NCBI GenBank assembly: GCA_934692485.1
Contig: CAKUTX010000003.1
Span: 62,001 to 126,000, forward strand
Direction: 5' to 3'
Origin: an uncultured Candidatus Melainabacteria bacterium
GTDB taxonomy: Bacteria > Cyanobacteriota > Vampirovibrionia > Gastranaerophilales > Gastranaerophilaceae
DNA length: 64,000 bases
The notes beneath the pieces are model-generated. The model was not told where the DNA came from, searched no databases, and saw nothing but the letters and a program-made list of their open reading frames with translations. Positions 17,511 through 27,212 of this stretch are shown piece after piece (position 1 is the first letter of the stretch; the number at the start of each line of letters is the position of its first letter). A program made the position numbers and the translations under genes.

Positions 17511-17933
17511 TTATATTTTAGTCAAGTTATAAACTGGAGTAGCTCCGTTTAAATCAATATATCTAAACACATTCAATACAATCCCTGGAGCAAAAAAGTA
17601 GTTATTATTTGTTGGCGTAATTTTCAACATTGATTTATTTGAATCTACCTTAACAACACTTGCCAAATACTGTCTATTTACAGCCGTAAACAATATATAA
17701 CCCGTTTTTGATTGCATTTCATCTATAGTAAAACGATTTGCGTTAATACTTGCCAATGCCATAAAAAATAACTTTTCAGGTGTTAAAATATAATTTCTCG
17801 TACAGATATTATAATCAATATTTTGAGGAGAAATTAAGGTGCTTAAAGAAGTGCCGTCATCTGCTAAAACAGGGCAACCAAAACTCAAAAAAATTAAAAA
17901 TAAACTTATAATATATTTTATTGTTCTTTCCAT
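17511..17933 (-). CDS. Small secreted protein, unknown function
   Basis: This 140-residue protein starts with a classic signal peptide (KYIISLFLIFLSFGCPVLA, cleavage near ADD), so it is exported, probably to the periplasm. The cysteine within that leader is not followed by typical lipoprotein residues, so I do not call it a lipoprotein. The mature part has beta-rich stretches (GYILFTAVNRQYLASVVKV, MLKITPTNNNYFFAPGIVL). No family is recognised. Its ATG lies inside the last codons of polA (16-base overlap), so translation is probably coupled to polA. Confidence 0.75.
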   Translation of the reverse strand: MERTIKYIISLFLIFLSFGCPVLADDGTSLSTLISPQNIDYNICTRNYILTPEKLFFMALASINANRFTIDEMQSKTGYILFTAVNRQYLASVVKVDSNKSMLKITPTNNNYFFAPGIVLNVFRYIDLNGATPVYNLTKI

Positions 17934-20773
17934 GATTCACCTACATTCACATCTACAACAAGAGGAACCGATAATGGCTGATTTAGCTCCATTGCCTCTT
18001 TAACCAGTCTTGTAACAATGTCCAGTTCTGACTTTAGAACCTCTAATACGAGTTCATCGTGAACCTGTATTATCATTTTAGACTGAAGATTATTTTCTTT
18101 CAATTTCTTAGAAAAATCAATCATCGCAATTTTCATTAAATCTGCGGCTGTTCCTTGCATAGGCTGATTAATAGCAGCACGTTTACCAAATTCTCTAATC
18201 ATTACGTTTGAGCTGGCAAGTTCAGATTCCAAATACCTTTTACGTCCAAAAACAGTTTCAACAAAGCCTTTTTGTTCAACTTCAATAATAGTGCCTTCCA
18301 TATAGGCTTTTACACGAGGATAAGTCGCAAAGTACTTGTTAATAAAGTTTTCAGCCTCTGTTTTTGAAATCCCTAGAGCTTTTGCAAGACCATATTTGCT
18401 CTGACCATATATTATTCCAAAATTTACAGCCTTTGCTTTATAACGCATTTCTTTCGTAACATCTTCAACTGGCACTTCAAAAACCTTTGAAGCTGTTAAA
18501 GTATGAACATCTACTCCACTATTAAAAGCTTCCATCAAATGTTTGTCTTGTGAAATATGCGCCAAAAGTCGTAATTCTATTTGAGAATAATCCGCGGATA
18601 ATATTACGGCATTTTCTTTGTCTTTTGGGGCAAAAGCGTTGCGAATTTTGTTTCCTTCTTCTGTACGAACAGGAATATTTTGTAAATTAGGATTTGAGGA
18701 TGATAACCGTCCTGTTGCAGTAATTGTTTGGTTGTAAGTCGTATGAATTCGCCCATCCTTTGGATTAACTAATTCTGGTAATGCATCAGTATACGTAGAT
18801 TTTAATTTTGCATATTTTCTGTAATCAATAATCAACTTCGCAATTTCATATTCTTCGGCCAACTCCTCTAATACAGCAGCCCCAGTAGAATAAGAGGATT
18901 TTCCGCGTTTTTTCTTTGGCTTTATCCCCATTTTTTCATATAATATTTCGCCAACTTGTTTTGGAGAATTTATATTAAATTTTTCTCCGGCAGACTCGTA
19001 TATTTTACATTCAATATTTTCCAACTCTTTGTCCATATATTGAGTCAGCTCTCGGAGACAATTTTCATCAACCGACACTCCATTATATTCCATATCAGCT
19101 AACACAAATGTCAACGGAACTTCAATATCATAAACCAGTTTTAATTCTTGATTATCTAAATTATTTATCCAATATTTGGTTAATTCAAGCACAACAGCAA
19201 TTTCTACAAACGCATATTTTGATGCTTGCTCTAAACTTATATCCGCGAATTTAATCTTTTTCCTTTTTTCGTTTTCAACTGAAGCAAATGGAGGAATTGA
19301 ATAATCCAAATTTTCCAATGCCTGAATATCAAGAGCATGATTTCGGTTTGTATCTTTTACGTAACTTGCCAAAACGGTGTCAAAAATTATACCTTTTGGT
19401 TTTATTCCAATACATCTCAAAACGTTATATTCTGTTTTTGCATCATAAGTTGTTTTTTTAATTTTTTCATCTTCAAAAACACTTTTTAAAGGTTCGATAA
19501 CACTCTCCAAATTCAATTGTTCTGCAATATTAGAATGATTTATTGGAATATAAAATGTTTTTATATTTTCACAATTTGCTACCATAATTTTGTCAGTAGC
19601 GCTAACTCCTTTTTGATATGCAAAAGAAAGCCCTACTACAGATGAACTGACCGCATCCTTTACATCTGCATAAACTTTAAATGCTATCAAAGATTGTTCT
19701 TTAAGCTCTTTAACCAAATCATTCAATTCATCAGGATTAGAGATACACTTTCCATCAAATTCAATATTTGATTTTTTGTTAATTTCTTCATTAACAGCTT
19801 CTGAAAAAAATCCTAGCTGCATTGATGCATCATTATTATCTTCTTTTTTTTCGACAGGAATTGAATGTTCAACTTTATCAAAAGAATACAAAATTGAATT
19901 TATATTTTTGATAAAAGTATAAAATTGCATTTTTTTCAAAAACTCAGTTACAATTGAAACATCAGGCAATTCAACCTTTGTTTTATCAAAATCAAAATTA
20001 ACATCCAAATTCCTAACAATAGTCGCCAAATACTGGCTTAATTTAGCCTGATCAATTCCACTACAAATCTTTGCTCTGACTGATTTTTCTGGAATATTCT
20101 CACAATCTGCCAAACAAGCATCCAGCGTTCCATAGCGAGCCAAAAGCTTTTGAGCAGTTTTTTCACCAATCCCTTTTATCCCAGGAATACAATCAGAAGT
20201 ATCGCCGCGCAACCCTTTATAGTCAATAACTTGATTTGGATAAACTCCTAGTTTTTCATAAATCTTATCCCAATTATACTCAACAAGTTCACCTTTTGTC
20301 GGCAAAATCACCTTTACACAACCGTTTTTATCAACAAGTTGAAAAGCATCTTGGTCACCTGTCAAAATTAAAACTTTGTGTCCAAGCTCACAGGCTTCTC
20401 GCGAAATTGTACCAATTACGTCATCAGCCTCATAGCCTTCCTTCGTATAAATAGGAATACTAAAAGCCTTAAGCCCTTCATAAATCAACCCCATCTGAAC
20501 CCTCATCGGGTCTGGCATGGCAGAACGATTACATTTATAATCTGCAAATTTTTCTGTTCTGAACGTTTTATGACTAACATCAAAAGCCACAGCTATTGCA
20601 TCAGCTTTAAGATTTTTATTTTTTAGCAAATCAAAAATAGCCTTAAAAAAACCATAAACAGCCCAAGTTGGAGTACCGTCAGAAGTTTTCATATTAGTTC
20701 TTTCAAGTGCATAATACTGCCTAAAAGCCAGTGCGTGTCCATCTATTAAAATTAAAGTTTTACTATTCCCCAT
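17918..20773 (-). CDS. polA: DNA polymerase I
   Basis: Pol I removes RNA primers and fills gaps. The 5' nuclease domain (1-~300) has LILIDGHALAFRQYYAL, YEADDVIGTI, LTGDQDAFQLV and GLRGDTSDCIPGIKGIGEKTAQ. The polymerase domain has SADYSQIELRLLAH, RYKAKAVNFGIIYG and VHDELVLEV. The middle exonuclease fold is present, but its metal ligands look lost: the DTE position reads FKVYAD, NLKYD reads DAKTEY, and the last aspartate region reads YAFVEIAVVL. Proofreading is therefore probably absent, as in Taq and Bacillus enzymes. The length of 951 residues is normal. The promoter directly precedes the ATG, so it is leaderless. Confidence 0.96.
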   Translation of the reverse strand: MGNSKTLILIDGHALAFRQYYALERTNMKTSDGTPTWAVYGFFKAIFDLLKNKNLKADAIAVAFDVSHKTFRTEKFADYKCNRSAMPDPMRVQMGLIYEGLKAFSIPIYTKEGYEADDVIGTISREACELGHKVLILTGDQDAFQLVDKNGCVKVILPTKGELVEYNWDKIYEKLGVYPNQVIDYKGLRGDTSDCIPGIKGIGEKTAQKLLARYGTLDACLADCENIPEKSVRAKICSGIDQAKLSQYLATIVRNLDVNFDFDKTKVELPDVSIVTEFLKKMQFYTFIKNINSILYSFDKVEHSIPVEKKEDNNDASMQLGFFSEAVNEEINKKSNIEFDGKCISNPDELNDLVKELKEQSLIAFKVYADVKDAVSSSVVGLSFAYQKGVSATDKIMVANCENIKTFYIPINHSNIAEQLNLESVIEPLKSVFEDEKIKKTTYDAKTEYNVLRCIGIKPKGIIFDTVLASYVKDTNRNHALDIQALENLDYSIPPFASVENEKRKKIKFADISLEQASKYAFVEIAVVLELTKYWINNLDNQELKLVYDIEVPLTFVLADMEYNGVSVDENCLRELTQYMDKELENIECKIYESAGEKFNINSPKQVGEILYEKMGIKPKKKRGKSSYSTGAAVLEELAEEYEIAKLIIDYRKYAKLKSTYTDALPELVNPKDGRIHTTYNQTITATGRLSSSNPNLQNIPVRTEEGNKIRNAFAPKDKENAVILSADYSQIELRLLAHISQDKHLMEAFNSGVDVHTLTASKVFEVPVEDVTKEMRYKAKAVNFGIIYGQSKYGLAKALGISKTEAENFINKYFATYPRVKAYMEGTIIEVEQKGFVETVFGRKRYLESELASSNVMIREFGKRAAINQPMQGTAADLMKIAMIDFSKKLKENNLQSKMIIQVHDELVLEVLKSELDIVTRLVKEAMELNQPLSVPLVVDVNVGESWKEQ

Positions 20774-20779
20774 AAAACT

Positions 20780-20808
20780 ATTTTCTCATAAATACCAACT
20801 TTTGACAA
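20780..20808 (-). promoter_or_regulatory. Promoter of polA (leaderless)
   Basis: On the reverse strand TTGTCA (20808-20803), a 17-base spacer, and GAAAAT (20785-20780) preceded by TGA (extended -10). Six bases follow, then ATG 20773. No SD is present. This is one of the best-formed leaderless promoters in the window. Confidence 0.6.
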
Positions 20809-20846
20809 ACATGTTAAAAGCTTGTCATAATATAACCATTAATAAA

Positions 20847-20876
20847 AAAAATAAGCCTCAAAAGAGGCTTATTTTT
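20847..20876 (-). terminator. Terminator after clpX
   Basis: A 13-bp stem, AAAAATAAGCCTC with GAGGCTTATTTTT, and a four-base loop. On the reverse strand it is followed by a run of T. The clpX stop codon overlaps the stem. Confidence 0.9.
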
Positions 20877-22176
20877 ACGCACTTATTTCTTTATTGTTAC
20901 CATCTTTGGTTGGCAATTGCACAACCTCAGCATTTTTCCGATTTCGAACCATATCTGCCGTAACAACAAATTTCTTTATGTCATTTTTTGTTGGAACATC
21001 ATACATAACATCAAGCATGATTTCTTCTACAATAGAACGTAAAGCTCTTGCTCCCGTTTTTCGTTTAATCGCTTCCTGTGCAATCAAATCAATTGCTTCA
21101 GGTTCAAATTCTAAATCAACACCGTCCATTTCCAATAAGCATTTATACTGTTTTACAACGGCATTTTTAGGTTCAGTCAAAATCATTTTCAATGTCTTTT
21201 CGTTCAACTGATCCAAAACTGCATACACAGGAACACGACCGATAAATTCAGGAATTAAACCAAATTTTAGCAAGTCCTCAGGTTGTAATTTCTTCAACAT
21301 TTTTGCAGCCGCAGCTTCTTTTTCAACCTGTGTCATAGGGGCTTTAGCTCCAAATCCGACAGAAGTACCTTCTCCTGCTCTGTGTTCAACGATTTTGTCT
21401 AATCCAACAAAAGCTCCACCAACTATAAACAAGATATTCTTTGTATCAATTTCAATAAATTCTTGATGTGGATGCTTTCTTCCACCCTGAGGCGGAACAT
21501 GTGCAACAGTACCTTCAATCATTTTCAATAATGCTTGTTGAACACCTTCACCTGAAACATCTCTTGTTATAGAAGTATTTTCTGACTTTCTTGAAATCTT
21601 ATCAATTTCGTCGATATAAATAATGCCTCGTTCAGCCTTTGCAGAATCAAATTCAGCATTCTGATAAAGCCTTAGCAAAATATTTTCAACGTCATCGCCA
21701 ACATAACCAGCTTCAGTTAATGTTGTTGCATCAGCGACAGCGAACGGAACATCCAACATCTTAGCCAAAGTTTGAGCCAAAAGAGTTTTTCCAGATCCTG
21801 TAGGCCCAACCAACAAAATATTTGATTTTTGAATTTCTACAGCATCTTTATTTTCTTTATTGTGTTTCAAACGTTTATAATGGTTGTAAACTGCAACAGA
21901 AAGAACTTTTTTTGCATCATCCTGTCCAACAATATATTCATCTAAATAAGCTTTGATTTCATGAGGTTTTGGGATAGGTTTTTCTTCTGCAGAATTACCT
22001 TCTGCTTCCCCTTCTTTGTCTTTACCTTCAAAAAATTCTTCATCCAGAATTTGATTACAAAGTTCTACACACTCATCACAAATATAAACCTCAGGGCCTG
22101 CAATTAATTTTTTTACTTGGTCCTGTGATTTTCCGCAAAATGAACATTTTAATATACTATCATCATGTTTTGGCAT
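20875..22176 (-). CDS. clpX: ATP-dependent Clp protease ATPase subunit ClpX
   Basis: ClpX unfolds substrates and feeds them to ClpP. The N-terminal zinc domain has C4 cysteines in [12 protein letters not shown] and [10 protein letters not shown]. The AAA+ core has Walker [15 protein letters not shown], Walker [12 protein letters not shown], the pore loop GYVGDDVE, and the ClpP-binding IGF-type loop, seen as FGL in [16 protein letters not shown]. The length of 433 residues is normal. It follows clpP on the same strand with a stem-loop between them, completing the classic tig-clpP-clpX order. Confidence 0.97.
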   Translation of the reverse strand: MPKHDDSILKCSFCGKSQDQVKKLIAGPEVYICDECVELCNQILDEEFFEGKDKEGEAEGNSAEEKPIPKPHEIKAYLDEYIVGQDDAKKVLSVAVYNHYKRLKHNKENKDAVEIQKSNILLVGPTGSGKTLLAQTLAKMLDVPFAVADATTLTEAGYVGDDVENILLRLYQNAEFDSAKAERGIIYIDEIDKISRKSENTSITRDVSGEGVQQALLKMIEGTVAHVPPQGGRKHPHQEFIEIDTKNILFIVGGAFVGLDKIVEHRAGEGTSVGFGAKAPMTQVEKEAAAAKMLKKLQPEDLLKFGLIPEFIGRVPVYAVLDQLNEKTLKMILTEPKNAVVKQYKCLLEMDGVDLEFEPEAIDLIAQEAIKRKTGARALRSIVEEIMLDVMYDVPTKNDIKKFVVTADMVRNRKNAEVVQLPTKDGNNKEISA

Positions 22177-22196
22177 ATTTTCATTACCCTACACAC

Positions 22197-22228
22197 AACC
22201 TCTCTAAATATCTATAAATAGAGAGGTT
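22197..22228 (-). other. Stem-loop between clpP and clpX
   Basis: AACCTCTCTA and TAGAGAGGTT form a perfect 10-bp inverted repeat with a 12-base loop. In the direction of transcription no T run follows, so it is more likely an mRNA processing or stability element than a terminator. Confidence 0.6.
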
Positions 22229-22250
22229 TGTGCATAATCCTTTCTTTTAA

Positions 22251-22841
22251 CTATTTAATAGCATCTCTTGATACAACTTTGTCAATCATACCATATTCCA
22301 ACGCTTCAGCTGGAGTCATGATATAATCTCTATCTGTATCTTTTTCTATTTTCTTAATTGATTGTCCTGTATTAGAAGCCAAAATTTCATTCAATGATTT
22401 TTTAATTCTAATAATTTCGGCAGCTTGAATTTCAATATCTGTAGCTTGACCTTGTGCGCCACCTAAAGGTTGGTGAATTAACACTCTTGAATGAGGCAAA
22501 GCCATTCTTTTACCTTTTGTACCTGATGACAACAAGAACGCGCCCATAGATGCAGCTTGCCCCAAACAAATAGTAGAAACATCTGCTCTAATATGCTGCA
22601 TAGTATCGTAAATAGCAAAACCAGCTGTAACTGAACCACCAGGGCTGTTAATATACAACATAATATCTTTTTCAGGGTTTTCACTATCCAATAACAATAA
22701 TTGTGCTACAACTAAATTTGCGACCATATCATCAATCGGAGTGCCTAAGAAAATAATTCTTTCTCTCAACAATCTTGAAAAGATGTCGAACGAACGTTCG
22801 CCTCTGCTTGATTGTTCTACTACTACAGGTACAAAACTCAT
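22251..22841 (-). CDS. clpP: ATP-dependent Clp protease proteolytic subunit ClpP
   Basis: ClpP is the serine-protease barrel that degrades proteins delivered by ClpX. The catalytic serine is in [14 protein letters not shown] and the histidine in [12 protein letters not shown]; the aspartate follows in the [15 protein letters not shown] region. The length of 196 residues is typical. The start [20 protein letters not shown] is standard, and an SD-like AAAGGAT precedes ATG 22841. It lies between tig and clpX. Confidence 0.97.
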   Translation of the reverse strand: MSFVPVVVEQSSRGERSFDIFSRLLRERIIFLGTPIDDMVANLVVAQLLLLDSENPEKDIMLYINSPGGSVTAGFAIYDTMQHIRADVSTICLGQAASMGAFLLSSGTKGKRMALPHSRVLIHQPLGGAQGQATDIEIQAAEIIRIKKSLNEILASNTGQSIKKIEKDTDRDYIMTPAEALEYGMIDKVVSRDAIK

Positions 22842-22911
22842 CTTTTTATCCTTTCGTTAATTAAAATATCTCTTTCTTCAATTATACAATTTATTCTATA
22901 TTAATCAAATA

Positions 22912-22936
22912 ATGTGCCGTAGTAAATACGGCACAT
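22912..22936 (-). other. Stem-loop between tig and clpP
   Basis: ATGTGCCGTA pairs with TACGGCACAT over a five-base loop. In the tig-to-clpP direction the following bases are TATTTGATTA, not a clean T run, so it could be a partial terminator that sets relative clpP/clpX levels, or a processing site. Confidence 0.6.
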
Positions 22937-22960
22937 ATATTATTTTTTTGTAAAATTTAT

Positions 22961-24253
22961 TTATTTGATTTCTACTTTGTTATTTTCCATCAAAAATTCT
23001 TTTACTTTATCATTCATTGCTTGTTGAGAAATAGAAGCCAATATTTCAGGATTTTGACCTAATTGTTTAATCAAATCTTGAGGTTTCAAGCCATAAGCAG
23101 CGCCTAATTGAGCGAACTTAGCTTCCATATCTTTTTGTTCAAGTTTTAGATTTTCTTCTTTTGCAATTTTATCAATAACTAAAGAATTTTTAATTCTAAT
23201 TTGAGCGTCTTCTGTTAAATTTTTCAATAATTGGTCTTCACCTTGAGATTGAACCAATGCATCCCAGTTAATACCCTGTGCTGCCAATCTCTGTTTATAT
23301 TCTTCTCTTAATGAGTTTGATTCTCTATCAACCATTGATTGAGGAATATCAACTTTCGCAGCATCAATAACTGTTTTAAATACTTCGTTTTCTGCATTCA
23401 TTTTATTTGTTCTTTCTCTTTGAGAATCCAAATATTTTTGAATGTCAGCTTTCAATTCATCAACATTTTTGAAAGAACCTACTTTTTGAGCAAATTCATC
23501 ATTCAATTCAGGTAATTTTTTTTCTTTAATTTCATTAATTTTAATTTTAAAAGTTGCAGGTTGACCTTTTAATTTTTCATCGTGGTAATCTTCAGGGAAG
23601 TTTACCTTAATATCGAATTCATCATTCAAATTTTTGCCAACCAACTGTTCTGCGAACCCAGGAATAAAGTTTGAATGTCCTAAATCAAGCGGATAATTTT
23701 TTGCATCTCCACCTTGAATTTTTTCACCATTTGAAGTTCCCTCAAAATCAATTACAGCAATATCTGTATCTTTTGTAGGTCTGTCAATAACAGTTTCTTG
23801 AGTACTGTGTTGTTCAAGAAGTCTATCAATTGATTTTTGCATAGCATCTTCTTCAACAGGAGTATCTTTAACTTCAAGAGTTAAGCCTTTGTATTGGCCA
23901 AGAGTTACTTCTGGTCTTAATTCTGCTTTTGCAGTTACTGTCAAATCTTCACCAATATTAAAATTGTAATTTGTAACATACGGCTGAGCAATCAAATCAA
24001 GGTTATTATCAACTACAGCTTGATTGATAGCTTTTGGCATTAAGTTTTCAATAGCTTCTTGCTTAATTCTTTCTGTTCCAACATGTCTTTCTACAACAGC
24101 GCGTGGAGCTTTTCCTTTTCTAAATCCGTCAATATTTACATATTTTGAGATTGTATTCACTGCTTTGTTATAAGCATCAGCTGCGTCTTTTGCCGGAATA
24201 GTAATATCCAACTTAACTACATTTTCTTTTTCTTTTTCTAAAGTTACTTTCAT
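22961..24253 (-). CDS. tig: Trigger factor (ribosome-associated chaperone)
   Basis: Trigger factor binds at the ribosome exit tunnel and shields nascent chains. The ribosome-binding motif DGFRKGKAPRAVVE is at ~39-52, the FKBP-type PPIase domain is in the middle (DIAVIDFEGTSNGEKI, FIPGFAEQLVG), and a long helical C-terminal domain follows. The length of 430 residues is normal. SD AAAGGA precedes ATG 24253 and a TATAAA-like -10 lies just upstream. First gene of the tig-clpP-clpX cluster. Confidence 0.96.
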   Translation of the reverse strand: MKVTLEKEKENVVKLDITIPAKDAADAYNKAVNTISKYVNIDGFRKGKAPRAVVERHVGTERIKQEAIENLMPKAINQAVVDNNLDLIAQPYVTNYNFNIGEDLTVTAKAELRPEVTLGQYKGLTLEVKDTPVEEDAMQKSIDRLLEQHSTQETVIDRPTKDTDIAVIDFEGTSNGEKIQGGDAKNYPLDLGHSNFIPGFAEQLVGKNLNDEFDIKVNFPEDYHDEKLKGQPATFKIKINEIKEKKLPELNDEFAQKVGSFKNVDELKADIQKYLDSQRERTNKMNAENEVFKTVIDAAKVDIPQSMVDRESNSLREEYKQRLAAQGINWDALVQSQGEDQLLKNLTEDAQIRIKNSLVIDKIAKEENLKLEQKDMEAKFAQLGAAYGLKPQDLIKQLGQNPEILASISQQAMNDKVKEFLMENNKVEIK

Positions 24254-24345
24254 TTTTCATTTTCCTTTATATACATTAATACATGTGCCTTAATCATATC
24301 GCAAAAAAGATTTTGTGCAAGTTTAGCAGAATACTTTAAATTTTA

Positions 24346-24354
24346 TGCTATAAT
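24346..24354 (+). promoter_or_regulatory. Extended -10 promoter of LPLAT gene (leaderless)
   Basis: TGC followed by perfect TATAAT (24349-24354), six bases, then ATG 24361. No SD is seen, nor a good -35; extended -10 promoters often lack one. Confidence 0.6.
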
Positions 24355-24360
24355 CAGAGC

Positions 24361-25041
24361 ATGGTTAAACTTGTAAATGAAAAAAATTTGGATTTTCTTG
24401 CAAATACTGCATATTCTCTAATGAGGTTGCAAGAAATCTTTACGCATATCCATGAGCTGAATAATCCAAACTTAAAACCTTGTATTTATGCAATGTGGCA
24501 TGCTAATCAATTTTTGGTACACGGAATTGAGGATAAAGCTAACATGAGCATATTGGTAAGCAATTCCACCGATGGAGAAATTGTAGCAAGAGCGGTAGAA
24601 AAATGGGGGTTTAAAGTTGTAAGAGGCTCCTCCGGCAAAAAAGGTGCTGTTGAGTCTACAATGCAAATGATTCATAGACTAAAAAACGGAGAATGTGTTG
24701 GAATTATGGTTGATGGGCCAAGCGGTCCATTACATAAAGTTAAAAATGGAGCAATAAAACTTGCTCAAATGTCAGGTGCTCCGATTGTACCTGCTTTTTG
24801 GTATTCACCACAAAGAACATTCATTAGTTTGCCGTCATGGGACAAAATGAAAACTCCATTCGGAGATTGTAAAATTTTGAATATTTATGGAGAACCGATT
24901 TACGTAAAATCGGATGCTTCGTCGGAAGAACTTGCTCAGGCAAGAGAAAACATTAAAACTCAGCTTCTTGAAATCGAAGCAAATGCTCCAAAATTGTATA
25001 ACGAGGCTAAAAAACAAAAATTATGGGACAAAAAGAAATAA
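24361..25041 (+). CDS. DUF374-type lysophospholipid acyltransferase-like protein
   Basis: The 226 residues follow the DUF374/LPLAT plan: YAMWHANQFLVH, LVSNSTDGEIVARAVEKWGF, VVRGSSGKKGAVES, GIMVDGPSGPLHKVKNGAIKLAQMSGAPIVP. The family is related to lipid A and phospholipid acyltransferases and is often found in diderms, but the acceptor is not known here. No clear membrane helix is seen. It overlaps the following nitrilase gene by 19 bases, and that gene overlaps dacB, so the three form one operon. It could be a lipid A acyltransferase of a reduced type. Confidence 0.82.
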   Translation: MVKLVNEKNLDFLANTAYSLMRLQEIFTHIHELNNPNLKPCIYAMWHANQFLVHGIEDKANMSILVSNSTDGEIVARAVEKWGFKVVRGSSGKKGAVESTMQMIHRLKNGECVGIMVDGPSGPLHKVKNGAIKLAQMSGAPIVPAFWYSPQRTFISLPSWDKMKTPFGDCKILNIYGEPIYVKSDASSEELAQARENIKTQLLEIEANAPKLYNEAKKQKLWDKKK

Positions 25042-25841
25042 ACATATCTGCAATTCAGATGTGTGCAAAAATTGGGGATAAAAAAAATAACTTTAAAAAA
25101 GTAGAAGAATTAATTAAAAGAGATGTTCCGCAAAACGTTGATTTAATTGTCTTACCTGAAGTTTGGACTGTTGGTTGGTCCCCAAAACATTTCAGAGAAA
25201 GTGCGGAAGAAATTCAAACCAGCGAAACTATTGAATTCCTTTCAAATATAGCAAAAACATACAAAAGTTGGATTATCGGTGGCAGCTTCATTTCAAAAAT
25301 TGATAACCATTATTTTAATACTTGCCCTGTTTTGAACAGGCATGGAGAAGTGATTGCAACTTATTCTAAAAACCATTTATTTTCATATTACGGATGCAAT
25401 GAAGGCGAATATGTTGAAGTCGGCAACTCTCCCGTAATGGTTGATATTGAAGGTGTAAAAACAGGATTAACAATATGCTATGACATAAGATTTCCTGAAA
25501 TATACAGAGCTTATAGAAAAGCTGGTGCAGATTTGTTTATCAATTGTGCCGCCTGGGGTTTAAAGAAACCTATTCCATGGGAATGTATGACCAGATGCAG
25601 AGCTGTTGAAAATCAAACATACATGGTCGCATTAACCCAGTCTGGATATATTGAAGATGGCGAGTGGAATATCGGTCATTCAAGATTTATTGACTATAAA
25701 GGTGATACTATTTCTGAAATTAAAGAGCAAAAAGAAGGCGCTATGAATGCGGTTTTGAAATTCGCTCCAATGTATGATTTTAGAGAAAAATGTACTTGTA
25801 TGAACGATATAAGAAATTCTTATGAGGTAAAAACTATATGA
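25023..25841 (+). CDS. Carbon-nitrogen hydrolase (nitrilase superfamily)
   Basis: The Glu-Lys-Cys triad is visible: Glu in VLPEVWTVG, Lys in YSKNHLFSYYG, Cys in GLTICYDIRFPEIYR. A second conserved Glu is in YGCNEGEYVEVG. The length of 272 residues fits the omega-amidase/YafV and related amidase branches, which deaminate small amides such as alpha-ketoglutaramate. The exact substrate cannot be fixed from sequence reading. It overlaps the LPLAT gene upstream by 19 bases and dacB downstream by four (ATGA), so it is translated within an operon. Confidence 0.87.
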   Translation: MGQKEINISAIQMCAKIGDKKNNFKKVEELIKRDVPQNVDLIVLPEVWTVGWSPKHFRESAEEIQTSETIEFLSNIAKTYKSWIIGGSFISKIDNHYFNTCPVLNRHGEVIATYSKNHLFSYYGCNEGEYVEVGNSPVMVDIEGVKTGLTICYDIRFPEIYRAYRKAGADLFINCAAWGLKKPIPWECMTRCRAVENQTYMVALTQSGYIEDGEWNIGHSRFIDYKGDTISEIKEQKEGAMNAVLKFAPMYDFREKCTCMNDIRNSYEVKTI

Positions 25842-27193
25842 AAAAAATTTTTAGTTTATTAGCTTGTTTTATCACGGTTTTATCAATACAAAGTTTAGCT
25901 TATGCTAATCAAATAGACAAAACTATTAACAAATCCGAAATCAACAAAAGTAGCGTGTCAATTTCATTGAAAGATATTGACTCCGGAAAAGTTGTATATA
26001 AGTTAAATGACAAACAACCGACAATGCCAGCTTCTACACTAAAAGTTATTACCCTTGCTGCGTCTTTAAACCAGCTTGGAAATGACTATATGTTTTCAAC
26101 AGAATTATACAAAAATACGAATAATGAATTGTTCGTAAAATTAGGCGCAGACCCATATTTAAAATCATCAGAACTAAAAAAAATGTTTAAACGAGCTGTT
26201 GCCAATAAACATATCGTTTCTCCAAAAGCCATCTATATCGACAATTATATTTTTGACGATACAGAATGGGGAGAAGGTTGGCAATGGGATGACGACTTAA
26301 ACCCTCTTATGCCAAAGTTTAGCTCGTTCAACATTGATAGAAATTTACTTGGAATAATTATTATTCCGACAACACAAGGTTCTCCTGCGAATATATTTAC
26401 GTCAGAATTCTATCCGACAACTTTTATGAACCTGGTCACAACTTCAAATACAGAAAAAAATAATATAAAAATTGGCAGAAATAATAATATTTCACCAACC
26501 ATGCTAACAGTAGAAGGAATTGTGAAAAAACAAGAAGAAATTTTCATTCCAGTTAACCACCCGAAAAGATACTTCTTGCTAAGACTTGATGAAGCAATAA
26601 GCGGTGCTAAAATGGGATATTACGGAAAATATTCTCAAAAGAAATTACCGACAACAAATGTTTATTTGGTTGATAAAGTTGAGCACTCTATAGATGAAGC
26701 AATTCCAGATATTTTAAAAAACAGTAACAATTTTGTTGCAGAAACAATTTTCAAATTAGCTGGAGGAGCATTTGTTAAAAATACAGGTTCTTTAAATAAC
26801 TCAGTAAAAATGCTAAATAATTATTTTGACAAATTAGGACTTGATTATAAAGACATAAAAATTGTTGACGGAAGCGGTGTTTCTAAAAATAACATTATGA
26901 CTGCTGACTTTATGACAGAATTCTTATCTAAAAAAGAAGTTGCAGATGTCCTTAAACCGATTTTAGCAACTCCCGGCGAAGGAACTTTAAGAACAAGAAT
27001 GTTATATTTTCAGAACAATCTTAGTGCCAAAACCGGAACATTAAGTGATGTTAGCGCAATAACCGGCTACATTACAACAAGAAGCGGTAAAAATTATGCA
27101 TTTGATATTATGATAAACGACCCTAAAACAAAATCGGGAGATAAAAAATCCCTCGAAGAATACATCTTGAGGGATATTTATACAGAGTATTAA
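25838..27193 (+). CDS. dacB: D-alanyl-D-alanine carboxypeptidase/endopeptidase (PBP4, S13)
   Basis: A periplasmic peptidoglycan hydrolase that trims or cuts peptide cross-links. A signal peptide (KKIFSLLACFITVLSIQSLAYA) is followed by the penicillin-binding motifs SxxK in PASTLKVIT (~67-75), SxN in NSNNFVAETIF and KTG in LSAKTGTLSD. The length of 451 residues fits DacB. Its ATG overlaps the stop of the nitrilase gene. The pairing of lipid-, amide- and wall-active enzymes suggests envelope work. No defect is seen in catalytic residues. Confidence 0.92.
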   Translation: MKKIFSLLACFITVLSIQSLAYANQIDKTINKSEINKSSVSISLKDIDSGKVVYKLNDKQPTMPASTLKVITLAASLNQLGNDYMFSTELYKNTNNELFVKLGADPYLKSSELKKMFKRAVANKHIVSPKAIYIDNYIFDDTEWGEGWQWDDDLNPLMPKFSSFNIDRNLLGIIIIPTTQGSPANIFTSEFYPTTFMNLVTTSNTEKNNIKIGRNNNISPTMLTVEGIVKKQEEIFIPVNHPKRYFLLRLDEAISGAKMGYYGKYSQKKLPTTNVYLVDKVEHSIDEAIPDILKNSNNFVAETIFKLAGGAFVKNTGSLNNSVKMLNNYFDKLGLDYKDIKIVDGSGVSKNNIMTADFMTEFLSKKEVADVLKPILATPGEGTLRTRMLYFQNNLSAKTGTLSDVSAITGYITTRSGKNYAFDIMINDPKTKSGDKKSLEEYILRDIYTEY

Positions 27194-27212
27194 ATAAATA
27201 ATTAATAGCTTA

